Numbered from the stretch's first letter, positions 50,536-60,320 are shown. The stretch is 64,000 bases of DNA from Sphingopyxis witflariensis (GCF_002205635.1 NZ_NISJ01000004.1:267924-331923), one strand, 5' to 3'. Notes: generated by a model not told the origin, from the letters alone. Translations and numbers: made by a program.

Positions 50536-51872
50536 TGCCTGCGCTAGACTACGGCAAGGGCGCCTATAGCCGGAAGCGCGGCAATCTGCCTGAGCTTCCC
50601 GTCATCAATATGTTCGTCGAGCAATCCGGCCCCGATGGCATTGTGATGCAGTCGCACAAGGCGCTGGTTGAGGTCGCCGAAGTGGGGACGGGTCCGGTTC
50701 GGGCAGTCCTCCAGAAAGACGGCGTTTTTAGCGGTGACCGCTTCGTCATCAGCGGCAGCGGCTTCTATCGCAATTCGACGCTGATCGGGATCGTTGACGG
50801 TTCGGGTGTTGCCTACATCGTCGCGTCCGACACGGAAGTGGTCTGTGGGCGCGGACAGACGGCCTACAGCTACAACGGGACCGATTACCAGCCAATCGCC
50901 TTTCCTGATGGCGCTGGCGTCGTCACGGTGGCTTATACGGCGGGGTATTGGATATTCCTGCGGGTTGATAGCGATAGTTGGTGGTTCTCGGCCATCGGTG
51001 ATGCGCGGACTATCGATCCTCTCGATTTTGCTACGGCAGAGAGTGAACCGGATTCCCTTCGCGATGTGACCGTTATGGACGGTGTCATCTATTTCTTCGG
51101 GTCGGAAAGCATCGAGCCTTGGGCGCCGGCTAACGATCCCGATTTGCCCTATACGCCAATTCAGCAGCGCGTTTACGAGCAGGGGGTAATTGCCACAGGT
51201 TGCGTCGTTCGCACCGATAACACCATTTTCATGATCGGCAGGGACGCTATCACATACCGTCTAGCCGATGTGCCGCAGGCGGTATCTGATGACGGCATTG
51301 TCGAGCGGTCGAATGCTTCGACGACGCACCGGCTGTTTTTGATCGAAGATGAGCGCCACAAGTTCGTTTGCCAGCGTCACGACGAAAATACGATGCTGCT
51401 CGATGTCACGACCAACGAATGGAACGAACGTCAATCATATGGTCGGGCCAACTGGCGGGCAGGGCCGGGACTTGGCGACGACGAGACGGGCAAGATATGG
51501 AAGCTGGAAGGCTATATCGATGCGGGGGGCGTGTTCGAACGCCGTTTCCGTGCCGGTTCGCGCCTCGCTGCCACTGCCATTATCAACAACCTGCGGCTTT
51601 CTGCGGAGGTTGGGACCACCGAATATCTGTCGGGCGATTACGCGGATCCGCTGATTGAAATGCGAGACAGCCGGGATGCTGGCAACACCTGGGGGGATTG
51701 GGAGGAAACCAGCCTTGGTGAACAGGGCGGATATCGCGAGCGTGTAGAATGGCGCGCTTTGGGCATGTTCGACGATCCGGGGATGCTGTTCGAGTTTCGG
51801 GTTACCGATCCGGTGGGCTTCCGTCTGTCGGCAGTTGAGGCGAACGCAGCAGGGGGAGGGCGTTCGCGATGA
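50535..51872 (+). CDS. P22 gp10-like packaged-DNA stabilisation protein
   Basis: 445 residues. Beta-rich with NLPELPVINMFVEQSGPDG, then DVTVMDGVIYFFGSESIEPWAPANDPDLPYTP and RTDNTIFMIGRDAITYRL, motifs of the P22 gp10 family that closes the portal vertex and holds the tail. Coupled to genes on both sides by 1-4 nt overlaps. Confidence 0.82.
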   Translation: MPALDYGKGAYSRKRGNLPELPVINMFVEQSGPDGIVMQSHKALVEVAEVGTGPVRAVLQKDGVFSGDRFVISGSGFYRNSTLIGIVDGSGVAYIVASDTEVVCGRGQTAYSYNGTDYQPIAFPDGAGVVTVAYTAGYWIFLRVDSDSWWFSAIGDARTIDPLDFATAESEPDSLRDVTVMDGVIYFFGSESIEPWAPANDPDLPYTPIQQRVYEQGVIATGCVVRTDNTIFMIGRDAITYRLADVPQAVSDDGIVERSNASTTHRLFLIEDERHKFVCQRHDENTMLLDVTTNEWNERQSYGRANWRAGPGLGDDETGKIWKLEGYIDAGGVFERRFRAGSRLAATAIINNLRLSAEVGTTEYLSGDYADPLIEMRDSRDAGNTWGDWEETSLGEQGGYRERVEWRALGMFDDPGMLFEFRVTDPVGFRLSAVEANAAGGGRSR

Positions 51873-52480
51873 GGCGGATCAACCTATTCCAGCGCGGGGT
51901 TCCTATTGTGGACGAAAGGGGCGTCCCCACGATCCAGTTTCAAACCGACTGGCAGCAGACGGTCAAGGAGCTGTTCGCCTCGATCGATACTGTAGGGGCG
52001 GCACAGACAGCAGCCACGGCAGCGCAAACCGCTGCTGATAATGCTCAGACGGCAGCAGATGCAGCAGATGCGGCGGCGAGCGATGCGCAAGCGGCAACCG
52101 ATGAAACCCGCGCGGAAACGTCGCTGGTGAATAGCTATCCGGCCAATCCGGTCGGCACGCTTATCACGGCGGACAATACGGGCTTGGTGACGATCGCAGA
52201 TCACGACCGTATTTATGGCGATCCGACGCTGAACCCGACTGTTCCCGTGGTTGGCGACACTAACGTCAGCGGCGGCGTCTCCGGTGACATTATCCGGGTG
52301 TATTACAGCGATCCCTCAAGGGCGGGCGGCGCGGTGACATATGCGTTCACCATCGATCCGGCTGCGCCTCCGGTTCAGGGCGGTGACATTCATTCTGTGG
52401 GTGCCGTCACGATTCCCGCAGCAGGGTCAAACAACGGTGGGCCTGTCCGTCCTCCCGGCTACGCGAACCCGATACCGTGA
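51869..52480 (+). CDS. Short tail-fibre-like protein with alanine repeat
   Basis: 203 residues. A structured head (residues 1-45, INLFQRGVPIVDERGVPTIQFQ) is followed by an Ala/Asp/Thr heptad-like repeat (AATAAQTAADNAQTAADAAD, about 45-85), a trimeric coiled coil as in tail fibres. A beta-rich tip has no recognisable enzyme motif. It may be the tail needle or a fibre. Confidence 0.66.
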   Translation: MRRINLFQRGVPIVDERGVPTIQFQTDWQQTVKELFASIDTVGAAQTAATAAQTAADNAQTAADAADAAASDAQAATDETRAETSLVNSYPANPVGTLITADNTGLVTIADHDRIYGDPTLNPTVPVVGDTNVSGGVSGDIIRVYYSDPSRAGGAVTYAFTIDPAAPPVQGGDIHSVGAVTIPAAGSNNGGPVRPPGYANPIP

Positions 52481-52887
52481 TCCGCCCCGCCACGCTCGAC
52501 GACATTCCGGTGATGGTCGAGATGGGGCGGAAGTTTGCTGACAGGTCCGGGGTCGAAGTTGGTTTCTGCCCCGACAGCGTTGCCTCGCTGCTTGCGGGGT
52601 TGATCGAGAATGGAATCTGTCTGGTCGGTGAGAACTGCATGGCGGGGGCGGTGTTGTTCGATCACCCTTTCAATCGCTCTCACAAGGCGGCGCAGGAGCT
52701 TTTCTGGTGGAGTGAGGGACGGAATGGTCTGCGACTTCTCGATGCGCTGGAAACGGCTGTCCGCGAAGCTGGGGCGCATTCCTTGACGATGATCACCCTT
52801 GAGGCGGTCAATCCCGAAACGACGGGCAAGCTTTACGCTCGCAAGGGCTTCCGAGTGCTTGAGCATAGTTACATGAAGGTGTTTTGA
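52477..52887 (+). CDS. GNAT-family N-acetyltransferase in the tail region
   Basis: 136 residues, GTG start overlapping the previous stop. IRPATLDDIPVMVEMGRKFA and the C-terminal NPETTGKLYARKGFRVLEHSYMKVF show the GNAT fold; the acetyl-CoA loop is poorly conserved (EGRNGLRLLDALE region). Its place between a fibre-like gene and the ejection genes is unusual and hints at modification of a virion or host protein. Substrate unknown. Confidence 0.75.
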   Translation: MIRPATLDDIPVMVEMGRKFADRSGVEVGFCPDSVASLLAGLIENGICLVGENCMAGAVLFDHPFNRSHKAAQELFWWSEGRNGLRLLDALETAVREAGAHSLTMITLEAVNPETTGKLYARKGFRVLEHSYMKVF

Positions 52888-52888
52888 T

Positions 52889-53815
52889 ATGGCGATTGCA
52901 ACTGGCCTAGCCATTGCGGCGGGCGTCTCTGCGGCTGCCGGGATCGGCGGAGCTGCTATCGGAGCCAAGGCTCAGAAGAAGGCGGCGAATAAAGCGGCAC
53001 AGACAGCAGCCGACACAACCGCGGCGAACAATGCGCTCGCTGCGGATATCTACGGACAGAACAAGGCGACGCTTGCTCCCTTCGTCAACACGGGGACGCA
53101 GGCGAGCGGAGCGATCAACGCATTGCTTGGCCTTGGTGGTCCGGCTCCCGTCGTCGGCCAGTCCCCCGCTCCAACTTATGGCGGCCCTGTTAATGGCGCT
53201 GGCCAGCCTGTCCAAAATGCTCTTTTCCGTGGTCAGAACGGGATGTGGAACGGCGAGCCTATCAGCGATCTCTCGTGGAGCGATGGTCAGCAATACGCGC
53301 CGCAACCCCAATACGCGGCGGCAAACGTCACGACGCAGGCGGCACCGCAGAACCAGCAGCAGCAATATCAGAACGCTTTCGACAATTACCGCAATTCGAC
53401 TGGCTACCAGTTCCGCCTTGGTGAAGGCACACGGGCGCTAGATAACAGCTATGCCAGCCGGGGCGTCGGACAGTCGGGGGCTGCCGCGAAGGCCGCTCTC
53501 AATTACGGCCAGAACATCGCCAGCGGTGAGTTCGGCAATTACCTGAACGCACTTATGGCACAGCAGGGCGTCGGCGTTGGCGCTGCAAGCGCTCAGGCGG
53601 GCGTTTCCACAAACTTTGTCAATCAGACCACCGCCAACAACAACAGCGCGTCGTCAGCAGCCGCAAACGCGGCGATCGCGCAGGGCAATGCCACGGGCAA
53701 TATGTGGTCGGGCATCGGGAACAGCATCGGCGGGGCGGTCGGCAATATCTTTGGGAGCAGCTTCGGCGGTGGCGGGACCAACGCTTACGGCCTCAGAGCA
53801 GGGCAGATCTACTGA
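52889..53815 (+). CDS. Putative DNA ejection/injection protein
   Basis: 308 residues. Hydrophobic Ala/Gly N-terminus (GLAIAAGVSAAAGIGGAAIGA), a long Asn/Gln/Ala-rich middle, and GNMWSGIGNSIGGAVGNIFGSSFGGGG at the end. Low complexity and membrane-prone, like P22-type injected proteins. The next gene starts at its stop (TGATG). Confidence 0.66.
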   Translation: MAIATGLAIAAGVSAAAGIGGAAIGAKAQKKAANKAAQTAADTTAANNALAADIYGQNKATLAPFVNTGTQASGAINALLGLGGPAPVVGQSPAPTYGGPVNGAGQPVQNALFRGQNGMWNGEPISDLSWSDGQQYAPQPQYAAANVTTQAAPQNQQQQYQNAFDNYRNSTGYQFRLGEGTRALDNSYASRGVGQSGAAAKAALNYGQNIASGEFGNYLNALMAQQGVGVGAASAQAGVSTNFVNQTTANNNSASSAAANAAIAQGNATGNMWSGIGNSIGGAVGNIFGSSFGGGGTNAYGLRAGQIY

Positions 53816-53949
53816 TGACCGACGACCAGAAAGAGGAGCTGGCTATCCTGAAACGGAAGTTGGCCGCCCGCAAAGATAATCCCGGCTGGGCCAAGAGCGC
53901 CAAGGCAATCGAAGATCGCATCGCGGAGCTTGAAAATGACGCAGATTAA
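53815..53949 (+). CDS. Small charged protein between ejection genes
   Basis: 44 residues: MTDDQKEELAILKRKLAARK then GWAKSAKAIEDRIAELENDAD. Helical, coiled-coil-like. TGATG overlap before it, and it overlaps the next gene by 14 nt. A virion or assembly accessory is possible. Confidence 0.58.
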   Translation: MTDDQKEELAILKRKLAARKDNPGWAKSAKAIEDRIAELENDAD

Positions 53950-54796
53950 CTGGAACGCGCTGCAAAGCTTCGACATCGGCGGGGCGTTCAATCAGGGTAT
54001 GCAGGCGGGGCAACAGCGCCGTCGTGAGCAGGAAACCGACAACGCCTTGCGGGCATTGGTTGCCAATCCCAATGACCCGAACGTCGTTCAGAACCTCGCG
54101 CAGTATGACCCGCGCATGGCGATGCAGGTCCAGCAGCAGCAGTCACAGCAGGCGCAACAGCAACAGCTTGTGCAGACCCGTCGAGCAGCGGCGGGCGGTG
54201 ACGCGCAAGCCCTGATGGACTTGGCTGGCGTCGCCCCGGATGAATATTTCAGGTTTGATGAACAGACCCGCAAGGGCGTTGAAAAGGGCATCGAGGTTAT
54301 CGGGCAGGCCGCTTTGATGGCTGACACGCCGGAAAAGTGGGACGCGACTGTTCAGCAGCTTGGCCCTGAGTTCGCGCAATATATGGGACGCTTCGACCTT
54401 CGCGAGGGCGTGGTGTCCAAGGCGAAGCTGGCGAAGGAATTCATCGACATAAACCAGCCGAAGTACCAGGTGATTCCCGAAGGTGGGATGCTCGTCAACA
54501 CGCGCGACCCCCAAGCTTTGGCACAGGTCGGTGCTGGTGGGCCGGCACCTCTCCAGCAGCCCGCACAGGGCGGCGTTTCCGAAGAGCAGGCCGCCCCGAT
54601 CATCCAACAGGCGATGACAAGCAAGGTGATCGCCCCTGAGGATTTGGCGCGCATTCAATCGTCACTCGGCCCGAACGGGCAGCAGGCGGCGCAACAGTGG
54701 ATGCGGCAACAGGGTATTCAGGTCGGCAAGCAAATCGGCGGCAAGACCTACGTGCAGCGCAATGGCGAATGGTATGAAGCTGGGGGCAATCAATAA
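53936..54796 (+). CDS. Putative ejection protein, Gln-rich
   Basis: 286 residues from ATG 53936 (GGAG 8 nt before). DIGGAFNQGMQAGQQRRREQETDNALRAL and the QQQQSQQAQQQQLVQ tract are typical of P22-type injected proteins (gp20-like). Second of three consecutive ejection candidates. Start of the next gene overlaps the stop. Confidence 0.65.
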   Translation: MTQINWNALQSFDIGGAFNQGMQAGQQRRREQETDNALRALVANPNDPNVVQNLAQYDPRMAMQVQQQQSQQAQQQQLVQTRRAAAGGDAQALMDLAGVAPDEYFRFDEQTRKGVEKGIEVIGQAALMADTPEKWDATVQQLGPEFAQYMGRFDLREGVVSKAKLAKEFIDINQPKYQVIPEGGMLVNTRDPQALAQVGAGGPAPLQQPAQGGVSEEQAAPIIQQAMTSKVIAPEDLARIQSSLGPNGQQAAQQWMRQQGIQVGKQIGGKTYVQRNGEWYEAGGNQ

Positions 54797-57498
54797 TGCA
54801 GAAAGTCACCGACCCGGCATTGCTGGCGCAGCTTAACGGCGGCGGGCAGGTAGCCGCTCCGCGTCCGATGCAGCCGACCACGCCGGGTATCATCGTGGGG
54901 CGCCCGAAGGTGCCTGACGCCCGAACTTTGGAGCGTGATGCTGTCGCTGACGCCAACGCGGCTCGGGATGATGCAAGGGCAGACGCCGCTGCAGCGCGAG
55001 ATCAGGCAAAATTTGACCTTGAGCAAGCCAAGCTTGCAGCAACCGGTGGCGTTGATGCGAGCGGCGATGAAAAAACAGCGGCGTTCCTCACCACCCGGCT
55101 TGCCGATGGCGTCCGCGCTCTCGGGCAGCATAAAGGCTCGCGTCCCACATTTGGGGTTGAAGCGGTGCGCACGATCGCTGGCGATACGGCCGCAAATTAC
55201 CTGACAGGCGACGACCGGCAGATTGTGGAAGCGAACCAGCTCGATGTGCTGGATTCAGCGCTGACCCTTGGCACTGGCGCTGCCTATACCAAGGAGCAGC
55301 TTGAGGGGTATCGCAAAAGCTACTTTCCGGTCCTTGGCGATAGTGACGCTGTGGTTGCGGAAAAGTCGCGCAAATTGAAGGTGCTTTTACAGGCGGCCCG
55401 TCTAAAAGCGGGTTCCGCCGCCCCAATGATCGACACGGCACTCGCTGAGGCGGGTCTTTCAGATACGGAAGATCAGCAGGGCGGCGCTATGGCCAGTGTC
55501 CTAAATCCTGCCGCTGACGGCAATGGTCGGCCAATTCGCCCCCTGCCAGATGGCCAGAAATGGGCCTATGATGAGCAAGGCCAGCGCATTGGCATCCTGA
55601 ACGCTGATGGAAGCTGGAACAGCGGCTATTCAGAGATCGTCGATAACGTCAGCGAGCGGGAAGCGGAACAGGCTCTCAAAGACCAAGGCGGCATGGATTA
55701 CGCTACCGGCGGGGAAGCGGGCTTGTACCGCGGTATATCGCTCGGGCTGTCGGATGAAATCGCAGGGCTTGGCGCTGGCGTTCACAGCCTTCTGACCGGC
55801 GGAGACTTTTCGGAGGGCTACAAAAAAGAACGTGATATCGAGCGCGCCGCTCAAAAGATCAGCCGCGAGCAAGCTGGCGTGTTGCCCGAGTTGGCGGGTG
55901 GTATTCTCGCCCCTGCCGGTGTTTTGGGGCAGGCAAAGAATGTGCGTCAATTCGCGCAGCAGGGCGCCGTTATCGGCGGTGTAGCTGGCGCGGGTGAAGG
56001 GCGAGGGCTACGCGATTCTGCAACGAACGCGCTCCTTAGCTCGGGTGTTGGCGCACTGGCTGGAGCTGGGACTGGCAAGATTGTGGGGGCCATTCCCGCT
56101 CGCGGTGCGCCATCGGCAAGGCAGGCAGAGCGCAATGCCCTGCTGCAAGACTTCCAGCAGGAGCAAGTGCGCGCCCTCCCCGCGAACGTCGGGGGTACCG
56201 TGACCAATCGCATGACGAGCGGCATGGCACAATCTCCCATTGGGAGCGCCCCGATCCGCGCCGCTGCGAAAGAGCAAGGGGCGACATTCGGATCGGCTGT
56301 AGAGGGTGTAGCCGCGCGCTCTGGCCGCGCAATGCCAGCCGACGAAGCCGGGGAAGCGTTCCGGCAGTCCGCGCGGGCGGGTATCGAGCGCGATGGCCAG
56401 CGCATTGGTCGAATTTATGACGCCGCAAAAAAAGAGGCGTCAGGCGTCAAGATCAAGCCTAACCAGGGCATTCGACAGATCGACGAGGAGATTGCGAAGC
56501 TCTCGGAGACAGCGGAGATCAATCAGCCGCTTATCAACGAATTGACCAAGCTGAAAGCCAGCCTTCAACAGAACACAGCCATGTCGATCGATGGCCTCAA
56601 AACGGCTCGGTCCTTTGCGGGCAAGGCTGCAAGCAATGTTGAGTTGCGCGCTACCCCGGCAAAGGCGACCATGACGCGCGTGTTCGACGCTCTTGCTACA
56701 GACTTCGAAGGAGGATTGCGCGCAGCCGGTAAGGGCAAGGCAGCAACGCTATTCAAGCGCGCTGATGGCCTGTGGAAAGCCCGTATCGATGATATCGACG
56801 GCGCGTGGGAGCCAATCATCGGTTCCGGGAAATCAGGCGAGGACATTGTTAAATCCATTGAGACGATGGCAGCTGGCGGAAAGGGCGGCTTTGCGCGGCT
56901 AAAAACCGTCCTGTCTGGGGCTTCTCCAAGCGAACGTGGCGATATGGTTGCGACCCTCATCGATCGCATGGGGCACGCGCGCAAAGGCGCCCAGAACGCA
57001 GAGGGAGACGTTTTTTCGCCAAACGTGTTCCTGACCAATTGGAACGGGATGAGCAAAAAGGCCAAGGCGCTGATGTTCGGCAACACCGAGCTTCGGCAGT
57101 CCCTTGATCGCCTTTCTCGCATTTCCGAGAGCGTCAAGGATTCGGCTGGCTTTGCCAATACGTCTAACACGGGCGGCGCCATCGCTGCACAAGGTCTGAT
57201 CGGGGCGGGTGGATATGGGGTTGGCAATCTTCCCGGCCTCATCTTGACGACCGGCGCAACGTACTTGACCGGCAAGTTGCTTGCCTCACCGCGCTTCGCG
57301 GCGTGGTTGGCTCGCGCGCCGAAGCAGGCGTCACCACAACAAACGAAGGCCTATGTCGATCGGCTCCGCACGGTTGCGGCGGCGGAACCCGCATTGTCGG
57401 GCGAGATAAGTCGCTTTGCGCAATTCCTGAACGCAGCAAACGACGTCTCACCCAACGTAGCCGTGGCTGTGCCCCAAGGTCAGAATAAAGATAACTGA
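54796..57498 (+). CDS. Large internal/ejection virion protein
   Basis: 900 residues, the largest prophage protein. An N-terminal charged helical part (AARDDARADAAAARDQAKFD), a middle with ISLGLSDEIAGLGAGVHSLLTGG and GGVAGAGEGRGLRDSATNALLSSGVGALAGAG (membrane-prone, transglycosylase-less), and a helical C-terminus. Size and place fit the largest P22-like injected protein (gp16-like). No enzymatic motif seen. Confidence 0.72.
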   Translation: MQKVTDPALLAQLNGGGQVAAPRPMQPTTPGIIVGRPKVPDARTLERDAVADANAARDDARADAAAARDQAKFDLEQAKLAATGGVDASGDEKTAAFLTTRLADGVRALGQHKGSRPTFGVEAVRTIAGDTAANYLTGDDRQIVEANQLDVLDSALTLGTGAAYTKEQLEGYRKSYFPVLGDSDAVVAEKSRKLKVLLQAARLKAGSAAPMIDTALAEAGLSDTEDQQGGAMASVLNPAADGNGRPIRPLPDGQKWAYDEQGQRIGILNADGSWNSGYSEIVDNVSEREAEQALKDQGGMDYATGGEAGLYRGISLGLSDEIAGLGAGVHSLLTGGDFSEGYKKERDIERAAQKISREQAGVLPELAGGILAPAGVLGQAKNVRQFAQQGAVIGGVAGAGEGRGLRDSATNALLSSGVGALAGAGTGKIVGAIPARGAPSARQAERNALLQDFQQEQVRALPANVGGTVTNRMTSGMAQSPIGSAPIRAAAKEQGATFGSAVEGVAARSGRAMPADEAGEAFRQSARAGIERDGQRIGRIYDAAKKEASGVKIKPNQGIRQIDEEIAKLSETAEINQPLINELTKLKASLQQNTAMSIDGLKTARSFAGKAASNVELRATPAKATMTRVFDALATDFEGGLRAAGKGKAATLFKRADGLWKARIDDIDGAWEPIIGSGKSGEDIVKSIETMAAGGKGGFARLKTVLSGASPSERGDMVATLIDRMGHARKGAQNAEGDVFSPNVFLTNWNGMSKKAKALMFGNTELRQSLDRLSRISESVKDSAGFANTSNTGGAIAAQGLIGAGGYGVGNLPGLILTTGATYLTGKLLASPRFAAWLARAPKQASPQQTKAYVDRLRTVAAAEPALSGEISRFAQFLNAANDVSPNVAVAVPQGQNKDN

Positions 57499-57575
57499 TT
57501 CAAACTTGTACCAGATGAGCGCCAGCATGGCGGCGCGCGAGACGGCGTAACGCATTCCCACCACTTACCACACTC

Positions 57576-57600
57576 AAGGCTCCTTCGGGGGCCTTTTTTT
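57576..57600 (+). terminator. Rho-independent terminator before the tailspike
   Basis: GGCTCC (57578-57583), loop TTCG, GGGGCC (57588-57593), then seven T (57594-57600). A stable tetraloop hairpin with T-run: a strong intrinsic terminator between the ejection genes and the tailspike gene. Confidence 0.85.
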
Positions 57601-57611
57601 ATGGGGCAATC

Positions 57612-59645
57612 ATGGCACGATATAACTACATCCCCAACCGGGTCATCGACACCAACGGCATCTCCGATGGCGCGTCGATCTTCTTTTACCTGTCGGGCAC
57701 CACCACCAAGATTTCGATCTACAGCACCGACGATCTTTCGACGCCGATTGCTAACCCCCATATCGTCCCGGCTGGCGCAGAGGTGATCCCGATCTACTTC
57801 GCGCAGGATCCGGAGGATATCCGCGTTCGGGTCGTGTCAGACCGCGGCGAAGTCATCTCCGATGATGACCCGTATGACGATTTTGTCACCGGCAGCGAAC
57901 TTGGCCCCATTCAGGACGCGATTGACGCACTACAGGGCAGCGTTGGCAGCGCAATTGCCCTTGGGCAGTTCAATCGCATCCTTTCCAAGCTCGACAGCCA
58001 AAGCGCAGACGCGAACCTTGTTATCCTCACCGACAGCACCGGGGACGAAACCAGCGAATGGATTTACCTGCTGTTCAGCGGGAGTGTGGCTGCGGCGTAC
58101 CCGGAATGGACGATCAAGATTCTTTATTGGTCGGAGTCGAGCTATGCCGCTGCAACGACGATTCAAACGGGCACTGGCACACGCACGCTGACGGTTTGGG
58201 CTGCGGCTGTCGCGGGATCGATCGCCAACCGCTTTGCCGGTACTGACTTCACGGCTGCGGTGGTCACTCCGACGCCTGATGCTGTTATGCTGTCCTACGG
58301 CCACAATGCGGACATTCAGGGGGTAGGGCCGTACACCTCTGCCACTATCCGCCAGTTGTCGTGGTTCAACGCCATTGCTGACCGTCTCGACAAGGGGCTT
58401 CCCAACGTGCCGGTCGTAATGATCGGGCAGAACCCAACGATCAACAACAACGGCTCCAACCCAGCCGGGACCGATGACGGCTTCATGCGCCGCCGTCTTG
58501 AACTGCTGTTCCCGCTGGCGGCTCGTCGCGGATGGGGCGTCATCAACGTCCACGATGCTTTTCTGCAATCCTCCACGCCTCTGGCTAACTTGCTCGTCGA
58601 TAGCACGCACCCGAACGCGGCTGGATCGCAGTTGTGGGCCGATGTCGTGTGGGGCGTGATGCGGGCAAGCCGGGGCGCACAGGACGCTGGCGGGGTTGTT
58701 CCCGGTCGGTTGATGAAGGCTTGGCGCAGCTACGCCGATTTCAACACATGGTCCAAGGGCAACATCACCCTGACCCAGCAGACTACGGCGGGGCGTTTCG
58801 AGACGCGCCCCGACGCAGCTACAGCCACGATCACGAGCACCGCAGGGCTGGGGTATATCTATATCACCGCAGCTTCTGCTGCCGATATGCCAGCCCTGCG
58901 CGGGCGCTACGTCACTTTTGCGGTGTGGATGCACATTCCGGTGGCTTCCGAGACAAACGCGGGCCGTATCGAGATTGTAGACAGCGGCAGCACGACGGTC
59001 AGCCAAGGGCCGGTAAGGGGCGATGGCTTCGCTGTGTTCACGGTGACGCACCTTGTTGATGCTGCGGCGACATCTCTTGTCGTCAACGTTTACTCGGCGG
59101 AGGCAGCATTCTCCCCGGCGAGTGTGGTTGACATCGATCGTGCTTCGCTATCGCTCGGGCTGGACCCCATCGACCCGATCACTGCGGAAGATCCAGTCGC
59201 CGCCCCGACGCTCCCTCCGTTCCGTGGCGCGTTGGTGAAGAAAAACGCGGACCAAACGACGGCAAACTATGCAGGGGGCGCTAATGTCGCTTGGGATGCA
59301 GAGGTCTACGACACCGATGCATTCCACGATAATGTCACGAACAACACCCGCCTGACCGTTCCTTCTGGTGTGACCAAAGTCCGCCTGAGCGCGCAGGTTC
59401 GCTATTCCAACGGCACGAACAATGAATTCGCGGCGCTTGCGATCAACAAGAACGGCGCGGGCTACGACGGCCAAGCCTATCAGGTTGTCGCCAGCCCCAC
59501 GGGCGCGGGAAGTGTCAGTGTCGGGACGGGCGTTTTGACCGTTACCGCTGGCGATTACTTCGAAGCGAATTTCCAGATGCAGGCCGACACCTCGATTACC
59601 GTCGCGGCGGGCCTGTCGTGGTTCTCCATCGAGGTCGTGGAATGA
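57612..59645 (+). CDS. Tailspike with SGNH hydrolase domain
   Basis: 677 residues. The N-terminal part (1-110) is a head-binding-like domain (VIDTNGISDGASIFFYLSGTTT). An SGNH fold follows: S142 in LTDSTGD, the YGHN loop, and D330-S-T-H333, which supply the Ser, Asn and Asp-His of the catalytic set. A C-terminal beta-sandwich (about 560-677) resembles C1q-like trimerisation heads. Likely deacetylates or cleaves a surface polysaccharide during attachment; substrate unknown. Confidence 0.75.
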   Translation: MARYNYIPNRVIDTNGISDGASIFFYLSGTTTKISIYSTDDLSTPIANPHIVPAGAEVIPIYFAQDPEDIRVRVVSDRGEVISDDDPYDDFVTGSELGPIQDAIDALQGSVGSAIALGQFNRILSKLDSQSADANLVILTDSTGDETSEWIYLLFSGSVAAAYPEWTIKILYWSESSYAAATTIQTGTGTRTLTVWAAAVAGSIANRFAGTDFTAAVVTPTPDAVMLSYGHNADIQGVGPYTSATIRQLSWFNAIADRLDKGLPNVPVVMIGQNPTINNNGSNPAGTDDGFMRRRLELLFPLAARRGWGVINVHDAFLQSSTPLANLLVDSTHPNAAGSQLWADVVWGVMRASRGAQDAGGVVPGRLMKAWRSYADFNTWSKGNITLTQQTTAGRFETRPDAATATITSTAGLGYIYITAASAADMPALRGRYVTFAVWMHIPVASETNAGRIEIVDSGSTTVSQGPVRGDGFAVFTVTHLVDAAATSLVVNVYSAEAAFSPASVVDIDRASLSLGLDPIDPITAEDPVAAPTLPPFRGALVKKNADQTTANYAGGANVAWDAEVYDTDAFHDNVTNNTRLTVPSGVTKVRLSAQVRYSNGTNNEFAALAINKNGAGYDGQAYQVVASPTGAGSVSVGTGVLTVTAGDYFEANFQMQADTSITVAAGLSWFSIEVVE

Positions 59646-59695
59646 TGGGCGATCCTTCGGACATCGGGGTGAAGCAATCGAAAAGGAGAAAAGCC

Positions 59696-59821
59696 ATGAA
59701 GAAAGAAGACGAACTGCTTGAGCGTATTGCGGTCGCATTGGAGAGCATCGCGGATGCAATGAACCCGCAGGTTCAGGGCTTCGGCACCGATCCGCCGCCT
59801 CCCCCGCCGCCGTCAAAGTGA
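59696..59821 (+). CDS. Small phage protein after the tailspike
   Basis: 41 residues from ATG 59696 (AGGAG 7 nt before): MKKEDELLERIAVALESIAD, then a Gly/Pro-rich end. In-frame ATGs at 59642/59645 are possible starts. Unknown. Confidence 0.52.
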   Translation: MKKEDELLERIAVALESIADAMNPQVQGFGTDPPPPPPPSK

Positions 59822-59825
59822 CCCC

Positions 59826-60320
59826 ATGTTCTCGGAAGCCTACGCCATAGCGGTTGCGATATACCCGATGCTGCTCATCTCCACGCTGGTGGTGGGCGGC
59901 ATCGGGATAGCCGTGAACCGTGGCGGATCGCGGCGGGTGGGCGCCGTGATGATCGGCTGTCAGATCGCATTGCTGGGGCTGTGGGCTATTGGCGTGCGGC
60001 CCCAGTCACCAGAGATCGGCATGGTGGTGTGCAATGGCTTGTCTGCTGCCGTCCTGCTTCTGACGCCGCCAACGCCGCCCTACCGTCTCCAGCGCCTCGC
60101 ATCGAGCCTGTTTCTGGCGTCGGCTCTCCTCAACTCGGTTTTCGCCATCTTCGACCCAACCCCATACCTCACCGCCATGAGGTGGTTCGGATCGGCGGCG
60201 ATCGACATGGTGATGATTCTGACGCTGGGGGGATATTGTGGTGGGCTGGTTGGAAAAGCTCTTGCTCATCGGTTTCGCGATCATGCTCGCGATCCATATC
60301 ATTCCGGTCATCGTCGATGA
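59826..60320 (+). CDS. Multi-pass membrane protein
   Basis: 164 residues with about five hydrophobic segments (AIYPMLLISTLVVGGIGIAV, GAVMIGCQIALLGLWAIG, GLSAAVLLLTP, LFLASALLNSVFAIF, AIDMVMILTLGGYCGGL). Next to the lysis genes, so possibly a holin-like or antiholin protein, but with too many helices for common holins. Stop overlaps the next start. Confidence 0.62.
   Translation: MFSEAYAIAVAIYPMLLISTLVVGGIGIAVNRGGSRRVGAVMIGCQIALLGLWAIGVRPQSPEIGMVVCNGLSAAVLLLTPPTPPYRLQRLASSLFLASALLNSVFAIFDPTPYLTAMRWFGSAAIDMVMILTLGGYCGGLVGKALAHRFRDHARDPYHSGHRR

Noticed and set aside
51884..52204. Possible CRISPR-like repeats in the alanine-repeat region
   Set aside because: The repetition comes from codons of a coiled-coil Ala/Thr/Asp heptad, with no constant repeat or spacer length. 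No CRISPR array is seen in the window.
57930..59051. 373-codon minus-strand frame inside the tailspike gene
   Set aside because: Antisense of a well-supported SGNH tailspike; no domain and no ribosome site.
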